51,548 nt of DNA, from NCBI GenBank assembly GCA_946183785.1, contig CAMHCS010000019.1:1-51548 (forward strand), given 5' to 3'. The first letter of the stretch is position 1. The number at the start of each line of letters is the position of its first letter. Under the pieces are notes generated by a model. The model was not told the DNA's origin. It saw only the letters and a list, made by a program, of their open reading frames with translations, and searched no databases. This DNA is from an uncultured Selenomonadales bacterium (lineage in GTDB: Bacteria; Bacillota; Negativicutes; Selenomonadales; Selenomonadaceae). Both the position numbers and the translations under genes were made by a program. Shown here one piece after another: positions 38,741-47,151 of this stretch.

Positions 38741-38748
38741 TGCGTCCG

Positions 38749-39432
38749 TTATTTTTCTTTTCCGAACAGCTTTGCGATGCCGCCGAAGGGGGAGCCGTCG
38801 GACTCTTCTCTGGACGGGGGCAGTGCGTCGTAGTCCTTGTCGTCCACTTCCTCCAGGAACGCGTTGGAGGAGCCGGGGACCGGGACGGGAACCAGCAGAT
38901 GGGAGAACCAGCTGTCTTTGGCCGCGCCGTGCCAGTGCTTGATCTCCGCCGGGACCTTTACGATATCGCCGGGGCGGAGCGGTCTTGCTTCCCGGCCTTC
39001 CTCCTGATACCAGCCTGCGCCGCCGGTGACGAGCAGGAACTGCCCGCCGTTATGGTGAATATGCCAGCTCGACCGGCAGCCCGGCTCGAAGGTCATATTG
39101 AGGACGGAGGCGGCTTTTGGGACGAGATGATTCAGGTACGTCTTGCCGGAAAAGAAATTTGCGAAATCCCCGGTCAGGGGCTCGCCTACGGGAAAAGCGC
39201 CCGGGTTGTTCGCTTCCGCGTCATGCTCGTCGACGGGAGGTTCCTCCGGGGCGGCTTCCGCGTTCTCGGCTGCTTCGCCCGCGGCGGCTGCCGCTTCCGT
39301 CTCGGCCGATTCCGTTGGTTCGGCGGTTTCGGAAGGAGCCGCTTCTTCCTCGGCGGGCGCTTTCGCCTCTTCCGGCGTCTCGACGGGCGGCTCTTCCTTC
39401 GGAGCGCCGAAGAATTTATTGAAATTGAGCAT
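38749..39432 (-). CDS. cupin protein with long acidic N-terminal region
   Basis: A 227-aa protein. Residues ~12-85 are low-complexity and rich in Ala, Glu and Pro. The C-terminal ~130 residues form a cupin barrel: VLNMTFEPGCRSSWHIHHNGGQF carries the His/Glu-type metal ligands (HIHHNGGQ), and PGDIVKVPAEIKHWHG closes the second motif. Similar single cupins act as small oxidases, isomerases or detoxifying enzymes; the substrate is unknown. Start at 39432 (MLNFNKFFG) has AAGGAG at 8 nt. Confidence 0.75.
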   Translation of the reverse strand: MLNFNKFFGAPKEEPPVETPEEAKAPAEEEAAPSETAEPTESAETEAAAAAGEAAENAEAAPEEPPVDEHDAEANNPGAFPVGEPLTGDFANFFSGKTYLNHLVPKAASVLNMTFEPGCRSSWHIHHNGGQFLLVTGGAGWYQEEGREARPLRPGDIVKVPAEIKHWHGAAKDSWFSHLLVPVPVPGSSNAFLEEVDDKDYDALPPSREESDGSPFGGIAKLFGKEK

Positions 39433-39504
39433 ATCGTTCACTCCTTCATGAATACAGTCGTGTATATTCGATAAGCGCCTTCAACACATGATAATATCAT
39501 AGAT

Positions 39505-39533
39505 ATTATAAGCGAAAGAAAAGATGATTGCAA
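39505..39533 (-). promoter_or_regulatory. cupin promoter
   Basis: Minus-strand TTGCAA (39528-39533), a 17-bp spacer and TATAAT (39505-39510). The rest of 39534-39687 shows no gene. Confidence 0.6.
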
Positions 39534-39687
39534 ATGGGGAACGAGCTTCGGAAGAGCGGGCGGACAACGCTTATCCGCGAAAGAAACTGCTGATTTTCGC
39601 TCCAAGTTGTGATATATTATAAGATTAGGAAAGTAAAAATATTTCGCATTTTTGTTAAATTATTCTCCAGCCATGATATTTCACGCC

Positions 39688-39854
39688 TAAGGGAGCACTG
39701 ATTAAGTCAAGTCGTGGCCCTGTCGAGGGATTTTTTCGTCAGGCAAGGAAAAGTGCTCGAAGTCGTAGCAGAGCTACGTCGAGAGCACTTTGACGCAGCA
39801 TGACGGAAAAAGACCCGTCAGGGGCGCGGCGGGACTTATTCAGTGCTTCCCTAA
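39688..39854. repeat. palindromic repeat element, copy D
   Basis: 167 bp, ends TAAGGGAGCACTGATTAAG and CTTATTCAGTGCTTCCCTAA, nearly identical to copy C 1.2 kb away. Both terminal ends carry matching changes (GGGAGC and GCTTCCC). Confidence 0.9.
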
Positions 39855-40038
39855 AGCCCCCAAGGGGCGCGCGAAGGAAAATCTCCCCAAGCCCTCCCCT
39901 TGCGGGGACCGATCAGAAAAAGGCAGCCATACGCGGCTTTGTCGACCAAAAAAATCTGTGGGAAGAAACGCTTACTTCAAAATCGTAAAGGGATCGCAGA
40001 TACGATGAGCATAATACTTTTAAAGGAGACGATTCATC

Positions 40039-40278
40039 ATGACCTATACGCTTGCATTGGAGCCCGCCGACGAGGCTTTGCTTGAGCGCTATGCCGCGCG
40101 GGAGAATCTCAGCGTGCCCGACTTTCTGCTTCGGGCGGCGATGGAGAAAATCAACGCGGAACAGTCCAATCAGGAGACTCGAGAGGCATTGGAGGAAGTG
40201 CGCCGCATGAAGGCCGACCCGTCCCTCGGGAAAACCTATACGGATGTTGACGTGATGATGCGGGAGCTTTTGGCATGA
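40039..40278 (+). CDS. RelB/DinJ-type antitoxin
   Basis: A 79-aa protein with a ribbon-helix-helix-like N-terminus (TYTLALEPADEALLERYA, then LSVPDFLLRAAMEKI) and a C-terminal tail that would wrap the toxin (KADPSLGKTYTDVDVMMREL). It probably neutralises the toxin encoded next and represses the operon. AAAGGAGACG precedes the ATG. It overlaps the toxin by 4 nt (ATGA). Confidence 0.8.
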   Translation: MTYTLALEPADEALLERYAARENLSVPDFLLRAAMEKINAEQSNQETREALEEVRRMKADPSLGKTYTDVDVMMRELLA

Positions 40279-40550
40279 AATACGCAATCAGACCGACGAA
40301 GAGATTCCAAAAGGACTTGAAGCGCGCGCAAAAGCGCGGCTATTCCATCGACCGTCTGACGGAAATCATCCGAAAGCTGGCAAATGGGGAACCGCTTCCC
40401 GCAAAATACAAGGATCATCCTCTGTCGGGAGATTATGCTGAGTGCCGGGAGTGCCATATCATGCCAGATTGGTTGCTGATCTATGAGCTGGCGGACGACG
40501 AGCTGATTTTGTATTTGATGCGTACTGGAACGCACAGTGATTTATTTTGA
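40275..40550 (+). CDS. YafQ/RelE-type mRNA-cleaving toxin
   Basis: A 91-aa basic protein of the YafQ group: KRFQKDLKRAQKRGYSIDRLTEIIRKL, HPLSGDYAECRECHIMPDWLLIYEL and the C-terminal LILYLMRTGTHSDLF. The His and Asp/Lys residues used for ribosome-dependent mRNA cleavage are present. Free toxin would stop translation during stress. Encoded directly after its antitoxin. Confidence 0.85.
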   Translation: MKYAIRPTKRFQKDLKRAQKRGYSIDRLTEIIRKLANGEPLPAKYKDHPLSGDYAECRECHIMPDWLLIYELADDELILYLMRTGTHSDLF

Positions 40551-40555
40551 ATATG

Positions 40556-40626
40556 GAAGCGATTCACCATGACCTATGCGCTTGCATTAGGCTCCGCCGA
40601 CGAGGCTTTGCTTGAGCGCTGTGCCT
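40556..40626 (+). pseudogene. duplicated fragment of the antitoxin 5' end
   Basis: A segment right after the toxin stop repeats the antitoxin start: CGATTCACCATGACCTATGC resembles CGATTCATCATGACCTATAC, and the first 20 or so codons follow (LALGSADEALLERCA against LALEPADEALLERYA). It then loses similarity. A decayed tandem copy. Confidence 0.7.
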
Positions 40627-40663
40627 TCGGGCTGCCGGTGGGAGAACGCGCAGATTCAAAACA

Positions 40664-40698
40664 GAAAGTCCCGAAGCGGTCGCTTCGGGACTTTTTTC
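40664..40698. terminator. terminator between the TA region and the alanine symporter
   Basis: AAAGTCCCGAAGCG-GT-CGCTTCGGGACTTTTTT, a perfect 14-bp stem that can work for both strands. Confidence 0.9.
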
Positions 40699-40715
40699 AT
40701 GACGTTCAGAGTTCT

Positions 40716-42101
40716 TCAGTCTTTTTCGTGCTCGATTACGTCTTTCTCATAATCGAAGCATTCCTTCGCGATGTCGTTCGACAGCCAGATCAGGCAGATC
40801 AGGTTCGGGATCGACATCAGGCCGTTCATCGTGTCGGAAAAGTTCCAGACGATTTCCAGCGTTGTGGTGGCTCCGACGAAAGTGATCAGCGAGAAGATGA
40901 TGCGGTAAGCCATAATCGCGGGCCGGGCGCTGACGAGATATTCAAGCGCTTTCTCGCCGTAATATTCCCAGCCTAAGATTGTCGTGAACGCGAAGAGCGA
41001 CAGCGCGACGGAGACGATGATGGGCGCCGAGTCGCCGAAGGCGGAACGGAAGGCCATGATCGTCAGGTTCGCGCCGGAGACCAGCTTGCCCGTAGCCGGG
41101 TCGGTCGTGCCGAGGACGCCGGAGGAGGCGATGACGAGACCCGTCAGCATGCAGATGATCATGGTGTCGAAGAAGGTGCCGGTCATATTGACGTATCCCT
41201 GCCGGGACGGATGGTCGGTGCGGGCCGCCGCAGCCGCGATCGGCGCTGAGCCCATGCCGGCCTCGTTGGAGAATACGCCGCGAGCGACGCCCCAGCGCAT
41301 GGCCGACAGCATCGAGGCGACGATGGAGCCGCCGACGCCGCCCGCTACTGCGTCAAAGGAGAACGCCATGCGGAAAATCTCGGCGACGCCCGCCGGAACG
41401 GCGGAAATGTTCGTGAGAATGGCGATGACCGCCGCGATGAAATAGAAAACCGCCATGAACGGCACGATGACGCTGGAGACCATGCCGATGCTGTGGATGC
41501 CGCGCACAAGGATCAAGAACGCGCAGACCATGATAATTCCGCCCGCTACCGTCGTCGAAACGCCGAAGCTGGTATGGATCGCCGAGGCGATCGAGTGCGC
41601 CTGCGTCATGTTGCCGATGCCGAAGGACGAGAATACCGCGAACAGCGCGAAGAGCGTCGCCATGACGCTACCCAGCGTGCCGCCGATGCCGTTCTTCATC
41701 GCGTACATCGGGCCGCCGGCCATTTCGCCGACGCTGTTCGTCTCGCGGTACTTGACCGCCAGCACCGACTCGCCGTATTTCGTGGAAAGCCCGAACAGCG
41801 CGCTGATCCACATCCAGACCAGGGCGCCGGGGCCGCCGAGGACCATCGCCGTCGCGACGCCGACGATGTTACCGGTGCCGACGGTGGCCGAGAGTGCCGT
41901 CATCAGCGACTGGAACGGCGAAATATCGCCCTCGTGCTGTTCCTTCTTTTCGAAGATCATGCCAACGGCGTAGCAGAGATTGCGCCAGGGCAGGAACTTC
42001 AGCCGGATGGTCAGAAAGATGCCGGTGCCGACCAGGAGAGCCAGCATGATTGGCCCCCAGACAAAGTTATTAAGGTCGTTTAACAGTTGCTCAAGATTCA
42101 T
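40716..42101 (-). CDS. sodium:alanine symporter (AGCS family)
   Basis: A 461-aa membrane protein of the AGCS family with about 11 hydrophobic segments. Family features include LPWRNLCYAVGMIFEKKE, SATVGTGNIVGVATAM, PGALVWMWISALFGLSTKYGE and FSNEAGMGSAPIAAAAART. It imports alanine or glycine with Na+. ATG at 42101 (MNLEQLLN) follows GGAGGGG. Full length. Its terminator lies after the stop. Confidence 0.92.
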   Translation of the reverse strand: MNLEQLLNDLNNFVWGPIMLALLVGTGIFLTIRLKFLPWRNLCYAVGMIFEKKEQHEGDISPFQSLMTALSATVGTGNIVGVATAMVLGGPGALVWMWISALFGLSTKYGESVLAVKYRETNSVGEMAGGPMYAMKNGIGGTLGSVMATLFALFAVFSSFGIGNMTQAHSIASAIHTSFGVSTTVAGGIIMVCAFLILVRGIHSIGMVSSVIVPFMAVFYFIAAVIAILTNISAVPAGVAEIFRMAFSFDAVAGGVGGSIVASMLSAMRWGVARGVFSNEAGMGSAPIAAAAARTDHPSRQGYVNMTGTFFDTMIICMLTGLVIASSGVLGTTDPATGKLVSGANLTIMAFRSAFGDSAPIIVSVALSLFAFTTILGWEYYGEKALEYLVSARPAIMAYRIIFSLITFVGATTTLEIVWNFSDTMNGLMSIPNLICLIWLSNDIAKECFDYEKDVIEHEKD

Positions 42102-42230
42102 ACATTTCCCCTCCACAAAAATATCTGCACATTAGTATAGGATTATGGCGGACGTTTGTAAAGCGTCGGTGGGCAAAATACGGGGCTTTTCCGTAAAATA
42201 TACTGTATTCATCATCATAAAAGGGCAGGA

Positions 42231-42263
42231 AAAATCCCCCGGACGCGCCGGGGGATTCGTTTT
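42231..42263 (-). terminator. terminator of the dicarboxylate symporter gene
   Basis: AATCCCCCGGCGCGTCCGGGGGATTTTTCC on the minus strand, 13 bp after the stop at 42276. Confidence 0.9.
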
Positions 42264-42275
42264 CCCTGCAGGAAA

Positions 42276-43484
42276 TTATGCGGCTTCGCCGTGCCGTTTT
42301 TCCGCGTAATCGATGGCGACAGCCACCGCGCCGTCGCCGGTGATGTTCAGGCAGGTGCGGAACATGTCGAGCACACGGTCGATGCCCGCGACGAGGGCAA
42401 GGCCTTCAATCGGCAGCCCGACGGACTGGAGCACCATCGCCAGCATGATCAGGCCCGCGCCGGGGACGCCCGCCGTACCGATGGAAGCCAGCGTGCCGGT
42501 GAAGACGATCATCATCATCTGGCCGGTGGTCAGTTCGATGCCGAAGACATTCGCGATGAACAGCGAGCAGACGCCCATGTAAAGCGCTGTGCCGTCCATG
42601 TTGATCGTCGCACCCAGCGGCAGCACGAAGCTCGTGACCTCGCGGGACGTGCCGAGCTTCTCCTGCAGGTTCTTCATATTGACCGGCAGCGTCGCGGCGC
42701 TGGAGCAGGTCGTGAAGGCCAGCAGCATGGCTTCCGACATGGCGGAGAAGAATTCCATCGGGGAAATGTGCCCGCCCACCCGCGCGATGGTCGAGTAGAC
42801 GGCCACCGCGTGGATCGCGCAGCCGATGGCCAGGCAGGCGATGACCGAGATCAGCGGCAGCAGCACCTTCGGGCCGTTGGCCGAGACGACCGGCAGGAGT
42901 AGCGCGAACACGCCGATCGGAGCGAAGTTCATGATCAGAGCGATGATCTTGTAGCACACTTCGGCAGCTGCGTCAAAGAACTTGATCAACACTTGCGCGC
43001 GCTCGCCGCCGACCTGGATGATGCCGACGCCGACGAACAGCGCGAACACGATGATCGGCAGGATCTGCGCTTTCGCCATCGCGTCCACCGGGCTCGTCGG
43101 AATCATGCCGACAAACACCTGCATAATGCTCGGCGCTTCCTTGACGTCGACCTTGCCGTCGGCGAGCATTTGGAGCCCGGCGCCCGGCTGGCCGATACCG
43201 GCGACCACGAAGCCGATCAGGATTGCGATGGCTGTCGTGACGAGATAGATGGCGATAGTGCGGACGCCGATGCGTCCGAGAGTCGCCGTGTCGCCGAGGC
43301 TCGTCATGCCGACGACCAGCGAGGTGAAGACAACGGGGACGATCATCATCTTGATCAGATTGATGAAGATCGTGCCGATCGGAGCAATCCACAGCTTGAT
43401 GAACGGCAGCCCCTCCGGTCCCATGACCAGCCCGACGACGACGGCCAGTACAAGACCAATAAAGATTTTTACGGATAAGTTCAT
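42276..43484 (-). CDS. dicarboxylate/amino-acid:cation symporter (DAACS)
   Basis: A 402-aa transporter of the glutamate/aspartate DAACS family. The substrate and cation region is visible: TTCSSAATLPVNMKN (serine-rich hairpin), ATINMDGTALYMG (NMDGT motif, Na+ and substrate site) and AGIDRVLDMFRTCLNITGD. It carries C4-dicarboxylates or acidic amino acids into the cell with Na+ or H+. ATG at 43484 follows AGGAGGGGG. Full length; substrate among family members is not decided by sequence. Confidence 0.93.
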   Translation of the reverse strand: MNLSVKIFIGLVLAVVVGLVMGPEGLPFIKLWIAPIGTIFINLIKMMIVPVVFTSLVVGMTSLGDTATLGRIGVRTIAIYLVTTAIAILIGFVVAGIGQPGAGLQMLADGKVDVKEAPSIMQVFVGMIPTSPVDAMAKAQILPIIVFALFVGVGIIQVGGERAQVLIKFFDAAAEVCYKIIALIMNFAPIGVFALLLPVVSANGPKVLLPLISVIACLAIGCAIHAVAVYSTIARVGGHISPMEFFSAMSEAMLLAFTTCSSAATLPVNMKNLQEKLGTSREVTSFVLPLGATINMDGTALYMGVCSLFIANVFGIELTTGQMMMIVFTGTLASIGTAGVPGAGLIMLAMVLQSVGLPIEGLALVAGIDRVLDMFRTCLNITGDGAVAVAIDYAEKRHGEAA

Positions 43485-43519
43485 GCGAGAACCCCCTCCT
43501 TTATAATATAACGATTCCA

Positions 43520-43548
43520 TTATAAGAAAGAATAAAACGACTGTCTAC
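43520..43548 (-). promoter_or_regulatory. promoter of the dicarboxylate symporter
   Basis: Minus-strand TAGACA (43543-43548), a 17-bp spacer and TATAAT (43520-43525). Confidence 0.7.
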
Positions 43549-43584
43549 GAAACAAGATATGTATACAGAATACAAATTGAATTT

Positions 43585-43613
43585 TTGACGTGAGCGATTC
43601 TTTCTGTTATAAT
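43585..43613 (+). promoter_or_regulatory. promoter of the 385-aa gene
   Basis: TTGACG (43585-43590), a 17-bp spacer and TATAAT (43608-43613). It is divergent from the symporter promoter, with about 36 bp between the two -35 boxes. Confidence 0.75.
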
Positions 43614-43671
43614 TTCTTGTGGTTAGTTGCATGGGCAGATACAAAATATTGAGGTATATACGAAAGGCACG

Positions 43672-44829
43672 ATGCAGATGTTTGTTCCAGTCAGCACATG
43701 CGCGTCCAACGGCGACGCTTTCTTTTTCCGACGAGATAGGAGGGAGATACTGCCTCTTGGCTGCTCCCTGCTCGATATCTGCGAGGTCGCGGAGGAGACG
43801 GGGATCTCGGTGGACGACGTGATCTCGCGGCTCGACGATTTCGATTCGGCCGACGCGCTGCTGGGCTTTGGCGTCTTGCCGGGAGAAAGGATCCTGCGGG
43901 CGGAATCGGAGTTCTCGTCCAGGGTGGCAGGGGCGCCGTACTTTGCGGAGCCGACCGTTTCTCAAGGCGAATTCGTCTATGTGGAGCCGGAAGCGGCTGC
44001 CGCGCCAAGGTTCGACGCGGAGCCCATCGTCGAGGCGCTGAGGATGGAAGAGACGCCGAGCGCCGGAACGGTGGAAAGCTTCGTCGAGGCGAAAATCGAA
44101 CCTGTCCGGGAAGAGATTCGGGCGGAAGAAAAATCAATCGTCAGGGCGGCTCCGGAAAAGACGCCGGTGAAGCGTCCTATGGCCGGAGCGATATCAAAGC
44201 TGCTCCGCCGGAATCTGGAGGAGCTGCGGAAATGGTCTACCGTCCGCGTGGAGGCGGCGGAGCCAAGAGAAGAAGCGGAGGACGAGCATTTGATCAACCT
44301 GGATGTGCCGGAAGACTATGTCGTGGAGACTACGACGGAATCGACAGTGTGGCCGTGGGAGGTCAGGGACGGCCTGACGCTGAAGGAAGCGCTTGAAGCC
44401 ATTGACGACAGGGCGCTGACCAGTCTGACGGAGGAAGTCGTGAACTGCACGATCTCGGGCCAGCTTGGCGAAGGCGGCGTCAAGTCCCTCTGCGAGACCT
44501 TTGGCAAGGCAAAGGAGCAAATCTACAGTGAAATCCAGCGCGAGAGCCGCCGCCGCATCACACGCATGAACAGGAAACCGCGCGCGGCGGTCGGAACGGC
44601 TTCGGACGCGACGATGGAAATGGCCATGCGCATGGCGAAACAGTTCCTGCAGTCCGAGATGGGCAAGGACAAGGCGACGCGCTTTGAGTCCACCGTTCCG
44701 AGCGACGACGGCAACTACTACATTTTCCAGAAGCACCGCGTCGAGGATGAGGACAGCGTCGATTTCCCGAACGAGCGCGTCTATTACCGGGAGACCGGCG
44801 ACGGCTGGGCGATCTCGGTGGGATATTGA
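43672..44829 (+). CDS. unknown protein with proline/glutamate-rich middle
   Basis: A 385-aa protein. Residues 1-75 are a compact region with hydrophobic and acidic stretches (REILPLGCSLLDICEVAEETGISVDDVISRL). The middle (~95-175) is rich in Glu, Pro and Ala, like a linker. The C-terminal ~200 residues are helical and charged (LKEALEAIDDRALTSLTEEVVNC, AKEQIYSEIQRESRRRITRM). I see no known domain. It starts at the MQMF Met with AAAGG upstream. No gene partner is evident, but the promoter is strong. Confidence 0.7.
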   Translation: MQMFVPVSTCASNGDAFFFRRDRREILPLGCSLLDICEVAEETGISVDDVISRLDDFDSADALLGFGVLPGERILRAESEFSSRVAGAPYFAEPTVSQGEFVYVEPEAAAAPRFDAEPIVEALRMEETPSAGTVESFVEAKIEPVREEIRAEEKSIVRAAPEKTPVKRPMAGAISKLLRRNLEELRKWSTVRVEAAEPREEAEDEHLINLDVPEDYVVETTTESTVWPWEVRDGLTLKEALEAIDDRALTSLTEEVVNCTISGQLGEGGVKSLCETFGKAKEQIYSEIQRESRRRITRMNRKPRAAVGTASDATMEMAMRMAKQFLQSEMGKDKATRFESTVPSDDGNYYIFQKHRVEDEDSVDFPNERVYYRETGDGWAISVGY

Positions 44830-44854
44830 ACGGTTCTCCAAAACCTTTTTGAAG

Positions 44855-44894
44855 ACAAAAAAATGCACCCGTTTTTCGCGGGTGCTTTTTTTGT
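44855..44894. terminator. bidirectional terminator between the 385-aa gene and metY
   Basis: ACAAAAAAATGCACCCG and CGGGTGCTTTTTTTGT form a perfect stem with A and T runs. Serves both converging genes. Confidence 0.9.
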
Positions 44895-44899
44895 TATTC

Positions 44900-46195
44900 T
44901 TACTTGACGGAAGCGAAGGCCTGCTCCAAATCCCAGAGGAGGTCGTCGATGTGCTCGGTGCCGATGGAGAGACGGATCGTGCCGGGGGTGATGCCGCTTT
45001 CCAGCAGCTCCTTTTCCGTCATCTGCGAATGGGTCGTGGAGGCCGGGTGAATGACCAGCGACTTCACGTCGGCCACGTTCGCCAGCAGCGAGAAGATTTT
45101 CAGCTGATTGATGAACTTCTCCGCCGCCTTCGCGCCGCCCTTGATCTCAAACGTGAAGATCGTCGCGCCGCCGTTGGGGAAGTATTTCTTGTAAAGCTTG
45201 TGGTCGGGGTGCGTCTTTACCGCCGGGTGGTTGACCTTCTCGACCTTCGGGTGCTTCTCGAGGAACTCGACCACCTTCAGCGCGTTCTCGACGTGGCGCT
45301 CCACGCGCAGCGACAGCGTCTCGACGCCCTGCAGCAGCAGGAACGCGTTGAAGGGGGAAATCGCCGAGCCGGTGTCGCGGAGCAACGTCGCGCGAATGAA
45401 GGTGACAAACGCCGCCGGGCCAAGGGCCTCATAGAACTTCACGCCGTGATAGCTGTCGTTCGGCTCGACGAGCCAGGGGAAACGGCCCGACTTCGCCCAG
45501 TCGAATTTGCCGCTCTCGATGATGACGCCGCCCAGCGTCGTGCCATGGCCGCCGATGAACTTAGTCGCCGAGTGGATCACGATGTCCGCGCCGTACTCGA
45601 ACGGGCGGAGCTGATACGGGGTCGCGAAGGTCGAATCCACGACCACCGGGATTTTATGCTTATGGGCGACCTCGGCGACAGCCGCGATGTCGATCAGGTT
45701 CGCGTTCGGGTTGCCGATGGACTCGATGTAGATGAGCTGCGTGTTGTCCTTGATGGCCGCCTCAAAGGCCTTCGCGCCGCCCTCCGGGTCGACGAAGGTC
45801 GTGTCGATGCCGTAGTCCGGCAGCGTGTGCTCGAACAGGTTGTAGGTGCCGCCATACAAGGTGTTCGCCGCGACCACGTGCTGGCCTTTCCTGGCGAGCG
45901 CCTGCACCGTGTAGGTGACAGCCGCCGCGCCGGATGCCACCGCCAGAGCCGCCGAGCCGCCTTCGAGCGCCGCGAGACGACGCTCGAGAACGTCCTGGGT
46001 CGGGTTCGTCAGCCGCCCGTAGATGTTGCCCGCGTCCCGAAGCCCAAAGCGGTCCGCCGCATGCTTGAAGTCATGGAACACATAGGACGTCGTCTGGTAA
46101 ATCGGCACCGCCCGCGAGTCGGTGACCGGATCGGCCTGCTCCTGCCCAACGTGAAGCTGAAGCGTCTCAAATTTGTACTGTCTCTCTTTTGCCAT
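44900..46195 (-). CDS. metY: O-acetylhomoserine sulfhydrylase
   Basis: A 431-aa PLP enzyme of the Cys/Met metabolism family. It combines O-acetylhomoserine with sulfide (or methanethiol) to make homocysteine or methionine. Signatures include ETLQLHVGQEQADPVTDSRAVPIYQTTSY near the start, the PLP lysine region DIVIHSATKFIGGHGTTLGG (Lys ~215), and SIGTEHIDDLLWDLEQAF at the end. Length and N-terminus fit the bacterial O-acetylhomoserine group. It shares methionine supply with the metNIQ genes nearby. Operator-like repeat at its promoter is listed separately. Confidence 0.92.
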   Translation of the reverse strand: MAKERQYKFETLQLHVGQEQADPVTDSRAVPIYQTTSYVFHDFKHAADRFGLRDAGNIYGRLTNPTQDVLERRLAALEGGSAALAVASGAAAVTYTVQALARKGQHVVAANTLYGGTYNLFEHTLPDYGIDTTFVDPEGGAKAFEAAIKDNTQLIYIESIGNPNANLIDIAAVAEVAHKHKIPVVVDSTFATPYQLRPFEYGADIVIHSATKFIGGHGTTLGGVIIESGKFDWAKSGRFPWLVEPNDSYHGVKFYEALGPAAFVTFIRATLLRDTGSAISPFNAFLLLQGVETLSLRVERHVENALKVVEFLEKHPKVEKVNHPAVKTHPDHKLYKKYFPNGGATIFTFEIKGGAKAAEKFINQLKIFSLLANVADVKSLVIHPASTTHSQMTEKELLESGITPGTIRLSIGTEHIDDLLWDLEQAFASVK

Positions 46196-46261
46196 GCTAA
46201 ATTCCCCCTAAATCATAATCACTTTGAGCTTTCAAAATCATATATGTTTGATATGTTTTAC

Positions 46262-46298
46262 AGTATAGCATAAAATCCTATCTTGTCAATAGGTTTTA
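46262..46298 (-). promoter_or_regulatory. metY promoter with inverted repeat
   Basis: Minus-strand TTGACA (46284-46289), a 16-bp spacer and TATACT (46262-46267). The -35 box lies in an inverted repeat CCTAT-N7-ATAGG (46277-46293) flanked by A and T runs. This layout suits a repressor of the Rrf2/CymR kind that senses cysteine or sulfur supply, which is inference. The remaining gap to 46389 holds no gene. Confidence 0.65.
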
Positions 46299-46336
46299 TT
46301 TTTTTTGTTGAAATTTATTTTTCAGGTTCGTCGATT

Positions 46337-46381
46337 GTTGTATTTTACCACCTTTGTACCATGTATGCGGTTGAAAGGAGG
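46337..46381 (+). promoter_or_regulatory. shared 45-bp leader, copy 1
   Basis: GTTGTATTTT...ATGTATG..GGTTGAAAGGAGG matches the leader at 50891-50935 over the same length with roughly 80% identity, ending in the ribosome site. Likely a common control leader of the two gene pairs. Confidence 0.55.
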
Positions 46382-46389
46382 AATATGAG

Positions 46390-46557
46390 ATGCAGGTGGA
46401 TCGAGTCAACTTCGCGGACCTGTTAGTAGCGAGCGCGCTGGGCGTCGGGCTCATCATGACGATCCTGTTCGAGCAGCAGGAGCTGTCCATGAGCATTGCC
46501 AGCGGGCTCCTGGGATACCTCGGGGGCGTCAAGATCGCCGCAGGGCGAAGGCCGTAA
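46390..46557 (+). CDS. small holin-like membrane protein
   Basis: A 55-aa protein with hydrophobic stretches at residues 10-27 and 33-50 (DLLVASALGVGLIMTILF; MSIASGLLGYLGGV) and a short basic end, as in small holin-like or YvrJ-like membrane proteins. It lies 30 bp before an amidase gene, an order that suggests a lysis- or wall-related pair. AAAGGAGG precedes the ATG. Function inferred from position only. Confidence 0.65.
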   Translation: MQVDRVNFADLLVASALGVGLIMTILFEQQELSMSIASGLLGYLGGVKIAAGRRP

Positions 46558-46587
46558 GAGAGAGGGAAGCGTGGAAGGAGGAGTATT

Positions 46588-47082
46588 ATGGAACCGGTTA
46601 CAGTTTTAGATCGTGGGTTGTTGTTTCCGCCGGAGTGGCTTTCGCTGCGGGAGGAGACGGAGCTCCTTGTATTGCACCACACCGGCGGCGCGGCGGGCGA
46701 GGATCCGTCGGCGGCGGAAATCGACGCGATCCATCGCGGCCTGCGCTGGGCGGGCGTCGGGTATCATTATCTGATACGGAAGGACGGCAGGATCGAGAAG
46801 GGGCGCCCGGCCGCGGCGATAGGCGCCCATGTGGAAGGCGCCAACATATGGAGCGTGGGCGTCGCCCTCTGCGGGAATTTTTGTGAGGAGGAGCCGACAG
46901 CGGCGCAGATCGAGTCCTGCGCCATGCTGCTTTCGGTGCTCTCCTCGTCATTTCGGGTCCCGCTCGACGTCGAGCACGTCGTCGGACACCGGGACCTCGC
47001 CGCCACCGCCTGTCCCGGCGACGCGCTGTACACGCGGATAGCGGAGATCATCGGGAAAGCGAACTGGTATCATGAGCAATAA
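46588..47082 (+). CDS. N-acetylmuramoyl-L-alanine amidase (Amidase_2)
   Basis: A 164-aa amidase/PGRP-fold enzyme that cuts the bond between the sugar chain and peptide of peptidoglycan. Zinc ligands are visible: HHT (in LLVLHHTGG, ~31), GHRD (~137) and the Cys of ACPG (~146), with catalytic Tyr in GYHYLIRKDG. No signal peptide, so it depends on another export route, such as the adjacent holin-like protein, or acts after lysis. Compact, like phage endolysins and the amidases found next to DUF1659/DUF2922 genes. Confidence 0.9.
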   Translation: MEPVTVLDRGLLFPPEWLSLREETELLVLHHTGGAAGEDPSAAEIDAIHRGLRWAGVGYHYLIRKDGRIEKGRPAAAIGAHVEGANIWSVGVALCGNFCEEEPTAAQIESCAMLLSVLSSSFRVPLDVEHVVGHRDLAATACPGDALYTRIAEIIGKANWYHEQ

Positions 47083-47101
47083 AAAACGATAATGCGCGCA
47101 A

Positions 47102-47150
47102 AACAGCCCCCGGGCTTCCGATTTTGGAAGTTCGGGGGCCTTGCTGTTCC
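47102..47150 (+). terminator. terminator of the amidase operon
   Basis: CAGCCCCCGGGCTTCC-GATTTT-GGAAGTTCGGGGGCC stem, followed by TTGCTGTTCC; the tail is weak in T. Confidence 0.65.
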
Positions 47151-47151
47151 G

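Noticed and set aside
44684..46273. 529-aa plus-strand frame opposite metY
   Set aside because: Shadow; metY is complete on the minus strand with promoter and PLP motif.
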